In this document: piece by piece, positions 62,040 to 64,000 of the stretch
How positions within the stretch are numbered: the first letter of the stretch is position 1
Layout: each line of letters opens with the position of its first letter
NCBI RefSeq assembly: GCF_043641665.1
Contig: NC_092189.1
Coordinates: 6,837,333-6,901,332 of the forward strand
Reading direction: 5' to 3'
DNA: 64,000 nt
DNA from: Enoplosus armatus
Lineage: Eukaryota; Chordata; Actinopteri; Centrarchiformes; Enoplosidae
Program-made: the position numbers and the translations under genes
The notes under the pieces: generated by a model
The model's input: the letters and a program-made list of their open reading frames with translations, nothing else
What the model was told of the DNA's origin: nothing
The model's database searches: none

Positions 62040-62619
62040 TGAAGACCTAAAGTGACACTTTCATGCCTCAGAGTTCACTCCTCCTCATCTCTTACTGTAC
62101 TCCACCAGCAATCATTTCAATTATTACAAATTCACGCACATGAGGACGCCTGGTCTCATTCACAGATGATATATTTTAGGAGCCCTCTAAGCCTGCTAGC
62201 AAACTTCTCTGCTATGCACCAGCAGGGACTAATCTCTTGCGAAAACATTTATCTTTGAGGAATCTTGCTTAATCATCTCCATGGTGTTGTGCAGCTCAGC
62301 ATCTGAGGAGTTAGGTGGTTTGGATTAGGCCCTCCTGCTGTGTTCGAGTCTTATCACAGCCTCCACACTGTATCCAGCTACAAGTCGATGGTCTTAGCCC
62401 AAGAATCCTCTCTCAGAGCGAGCCCTGACTTCAACTCATTGCTTCTTTTTTTTGTCAAGTGACAATATCTGTCAGTGGCTTTGAGCAACACATCACTCGA
62501 CACATCAATCTCATATGGTCTTAATCTCAATAGCCTCTTTGAAGCTGTTTTATTCATTGATGCTGATTTAAAGCGCAATTTGCGAGGCCACAGCGAAGTG
62601 AGTGACCTGTCCTCTATCT
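62040..62619. promoter_or_regulatory. Candidate conserved noncoding element
   Basis: Unique DNA with CATTTCAATTATTACAAATT, TTGCTTAATCATCTCC, GGTCTTAATCTCAATAGC and TTGATGCTGATTTAAAGCGC. The overlapping frames 62378-62626 (minus) and 62475-62777 (+) have no domain. It adjoins a CpG-rich patch. Conservation is untested. Confidence 0.3.
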
Positions 62620-62870
62620 CCAGCACCTTATCTTCGTGTCTTCACCGCGGTTTATATATAGGCCGCGGCTCACGGTTAGAGAGAAAATGGCCGCCGCAGG
62701 AAGCAGACATGTCATGGAGCCTTGCAGAGAGGTTAATTATGGGCTGGCTGTCATTCCCGAGGCGGAGATGGAGATAGGTCATACACACATATACTTGTAT
62801 AACCTGCACTCGCTCTCTCGCGCACACACGCAGGGCGCGCAAAGACGGATGTCAGTGGACGTGAGTGATG
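62620..62870. promoter_or_regulatory. CpG-rich patch with TATA-like core
   Basis: CpG density is clearly above the rest of the window (CCGCGG twice, GGCCGCCGC, CCCGAGGCGG, CTCGCGC, GGGCGCGC). TTTATATATAGG sits between CCGCGG at 62645-62650 and 62663-62668. On the minus strand this reads TATATATAAA, a good TATA box, with GGCCATTTTCTC (YY1-like) upstream. A + strand ATG with a strong Kozak context is at 62687-62689 and opens 68 codons starting MAAAGSRH. No transcript is proven. Confidence 0.3.
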
Positions 62871-63488
62871 CATGTTACCCTGAGTGTTTCTGACAAGCCT
62901 GAGCAGTCAGGGAAAACAAGGCCACGCTGCATGATTACCAACTGACACTTGAATGTGGTGCAAACAGGCCGAGTCCGCTGATGAGTGCTCGGCGTGCATC
63001 TGTTAGTGTGTGACAAAACACTGCCACCTGGCTCGGTGTAACCCCAGCATTCCCCCGAAGGCTCTCATCTCTGTGCTTCAGGCTTCTGCAGTGTGCGTCC
63101 CAATAATTGCCCTTTCATCGCTCTTCAAAGTGTATATCAGAGCGAATGCATGTTTGAATATGCGCACGTGTATGGCTGTGACCTGCTGCTGCACGTGTAG
63201 CGAGGGGATAATTATCCTTTCATATGTCCGCAGCACTGCCCACTCAGGTCCTCCTCTCTCCTGACTCCTGCCATTTCACCTCAAGTTTATTTTTCCTGCG
63301 TTTACATGCCCACTTGTATGTTTGTGTCTACATTTATCAATCAATCTCTCTCTCTCTCTCTCGACCGGTATCTCCTCATCAATCTGTGAAATACCTGCTT
63401 CTCCTCCTCTCTCCTTCACCCTCCCTTCTCCCCGTCATCTCTTCTCCCCTTACTCCCACTGCTTCCCCTTTCTGCTGCTGTTAGGCTG

Positions 63489-63489
<1 letters not shown>
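62871..63489. other. Unique DNA then pyrimidine-rich tract
   Basis: 63000-63230 contains two CACGTG E-boxes (about 63165 and 63192) and a perfect GGATAATTATCC palindrome at 63206-63217. 63340-63480 is C/T-rich with a short (CT)n at 63345-63362. Frames there are compositional artefacts. Confidence 0.5.

Positions 63490-63555
<66 letters not shown>
63490..63555 (+). repeat. (TG)n microsatellite, longest in window
   Basis: About 33 uninterrupted GT units. Confidence 0.98.
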
Positions 63556-63556
<1 letters not shown>

Positions 63557-63695
63557 TTGTCCACACGTCTGCCGAGTGGATGGAGCCCAGCTGTCGGGGC
63601 TGTCAATCACATTGCCGGGAGATGAGATCAGGATGTTCAGAGGACACACAGCACCTATCTGGCTCTCTGCAGATATGAGCGCTGCAAGCAGGGGG

Positions 63696-63740
63696 GTGTG
63701 TGTCTGTCTGTGTGTCTGTGTGTGTGTGTGTGTGTGTGTG
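63696..63740 (+). repeat. (TG)n microsatellite, interrupted
   Basis: TG with TCTG interruptions, then pure TG at 63717-63740. Confidence 0.95.
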
Positions 63741-64000
63741 CATTAGGGGGCTACGAGGCGGGAGGTGTGTGTGGTAGGTGAGGGATATTGGTGAGTATGT
63801 GCAGGTGTGTGTGGAAGCAGAGCTGTAATATCATAGATAAATCAAGTCTGGGATGTAGAGGTTAAACTCAACAGGACAGGTTTAGCAAGATTGGACTTTT
63901 TGCTTGTTTCCATTCTCCTGTTGTTTATAAATCACTTAATATTGTTTACAAGTGGTTTTGTCAGATTATGTAGTCTGTCCTATCATTTGATTTATTACCA
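63741..64000. other. Unique DNA to window end
   Basis: No gene or recognised repeat. GT-rich at first, AT-rich at the end. Confidence 0.6.

Overview
This 64 kb window reads as vertebrate nuclear DNA, most likely from a percomorph teleost fish. The evidence is dense (CA)n/(GT)n and (GA)n microsatellites, AT-rich CpG-poor unique sequence, and several interspersed repeats that I recognise from memory as common in percomorph genomes. These include a repeat whose ends read like GTGGAAAGTAACTAAGTAC, a repeat full of GTTAGCATGCTAAC motifs, and a decayed Rex6/Dong-like LINE. No bacterial-style operon, tRNA, rRNA or CRISPR array is visible.

I find no intact protein-coding gene. Every long open frame is low-complexity, lies in a repeat, or lacks recognisable domain order, and none has a convincing exon structure. 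The window is best read as a gene desert or a very large intron. The only sequence with clear protein ancestry is a + strand LINE fossil at about 24.67-25.77 kb. It holds reverse transcriptase and C-terminal endonuclease remnants, broken by stops, frameshifts and deletions.

Layout. 0-7.5 kb: AT-rich unique DNA. 7.5-13 kb: a repeat fragment, candidate regulatory blocks, microsatellites and a sharp hairpin at 13.07-13.14 kb. 15.0-15.4 kb: an old interspersed repeat. 17.7-20.5 kb: the densest block of enhancer-like unique sequence, including two diverged copies of one module at 19.5 and 20.35 kb. 23.3-25.8 kb: a repeat tail and the LINE fossil. 30-44 kb: mostly unique sequence with possible regulatory blocks at 30.65, 37.9-38.2 and 43.5-43.75 kb. 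45-49 kb: a duplicated pyrimidine-rich segment pair, an interrupted repeat and a fold-back element. 50.6-51.1, 55.3 and 59.6-60.1 kb: further enhancer-like blocks. 60.2 kb: an uninterrupted run of 33 C. 62.6-62.9 kb: a small CpG-rich patch with a TATA-like core between two CCGCGG sites.

What works together here is probably regulatory. Blocks rich in TAAT/ATTA, octamer and E-box motifs resemble the long-range enhancers found around vertebrate developmental genes, but the target gene lies outside the window and cannot be named. Conservation could not be tested, so all conserved-noncoding-element (CNE) calls are candidates based on sequence texture. Repeat family assignments rest on recall plus internal comparison within this window.
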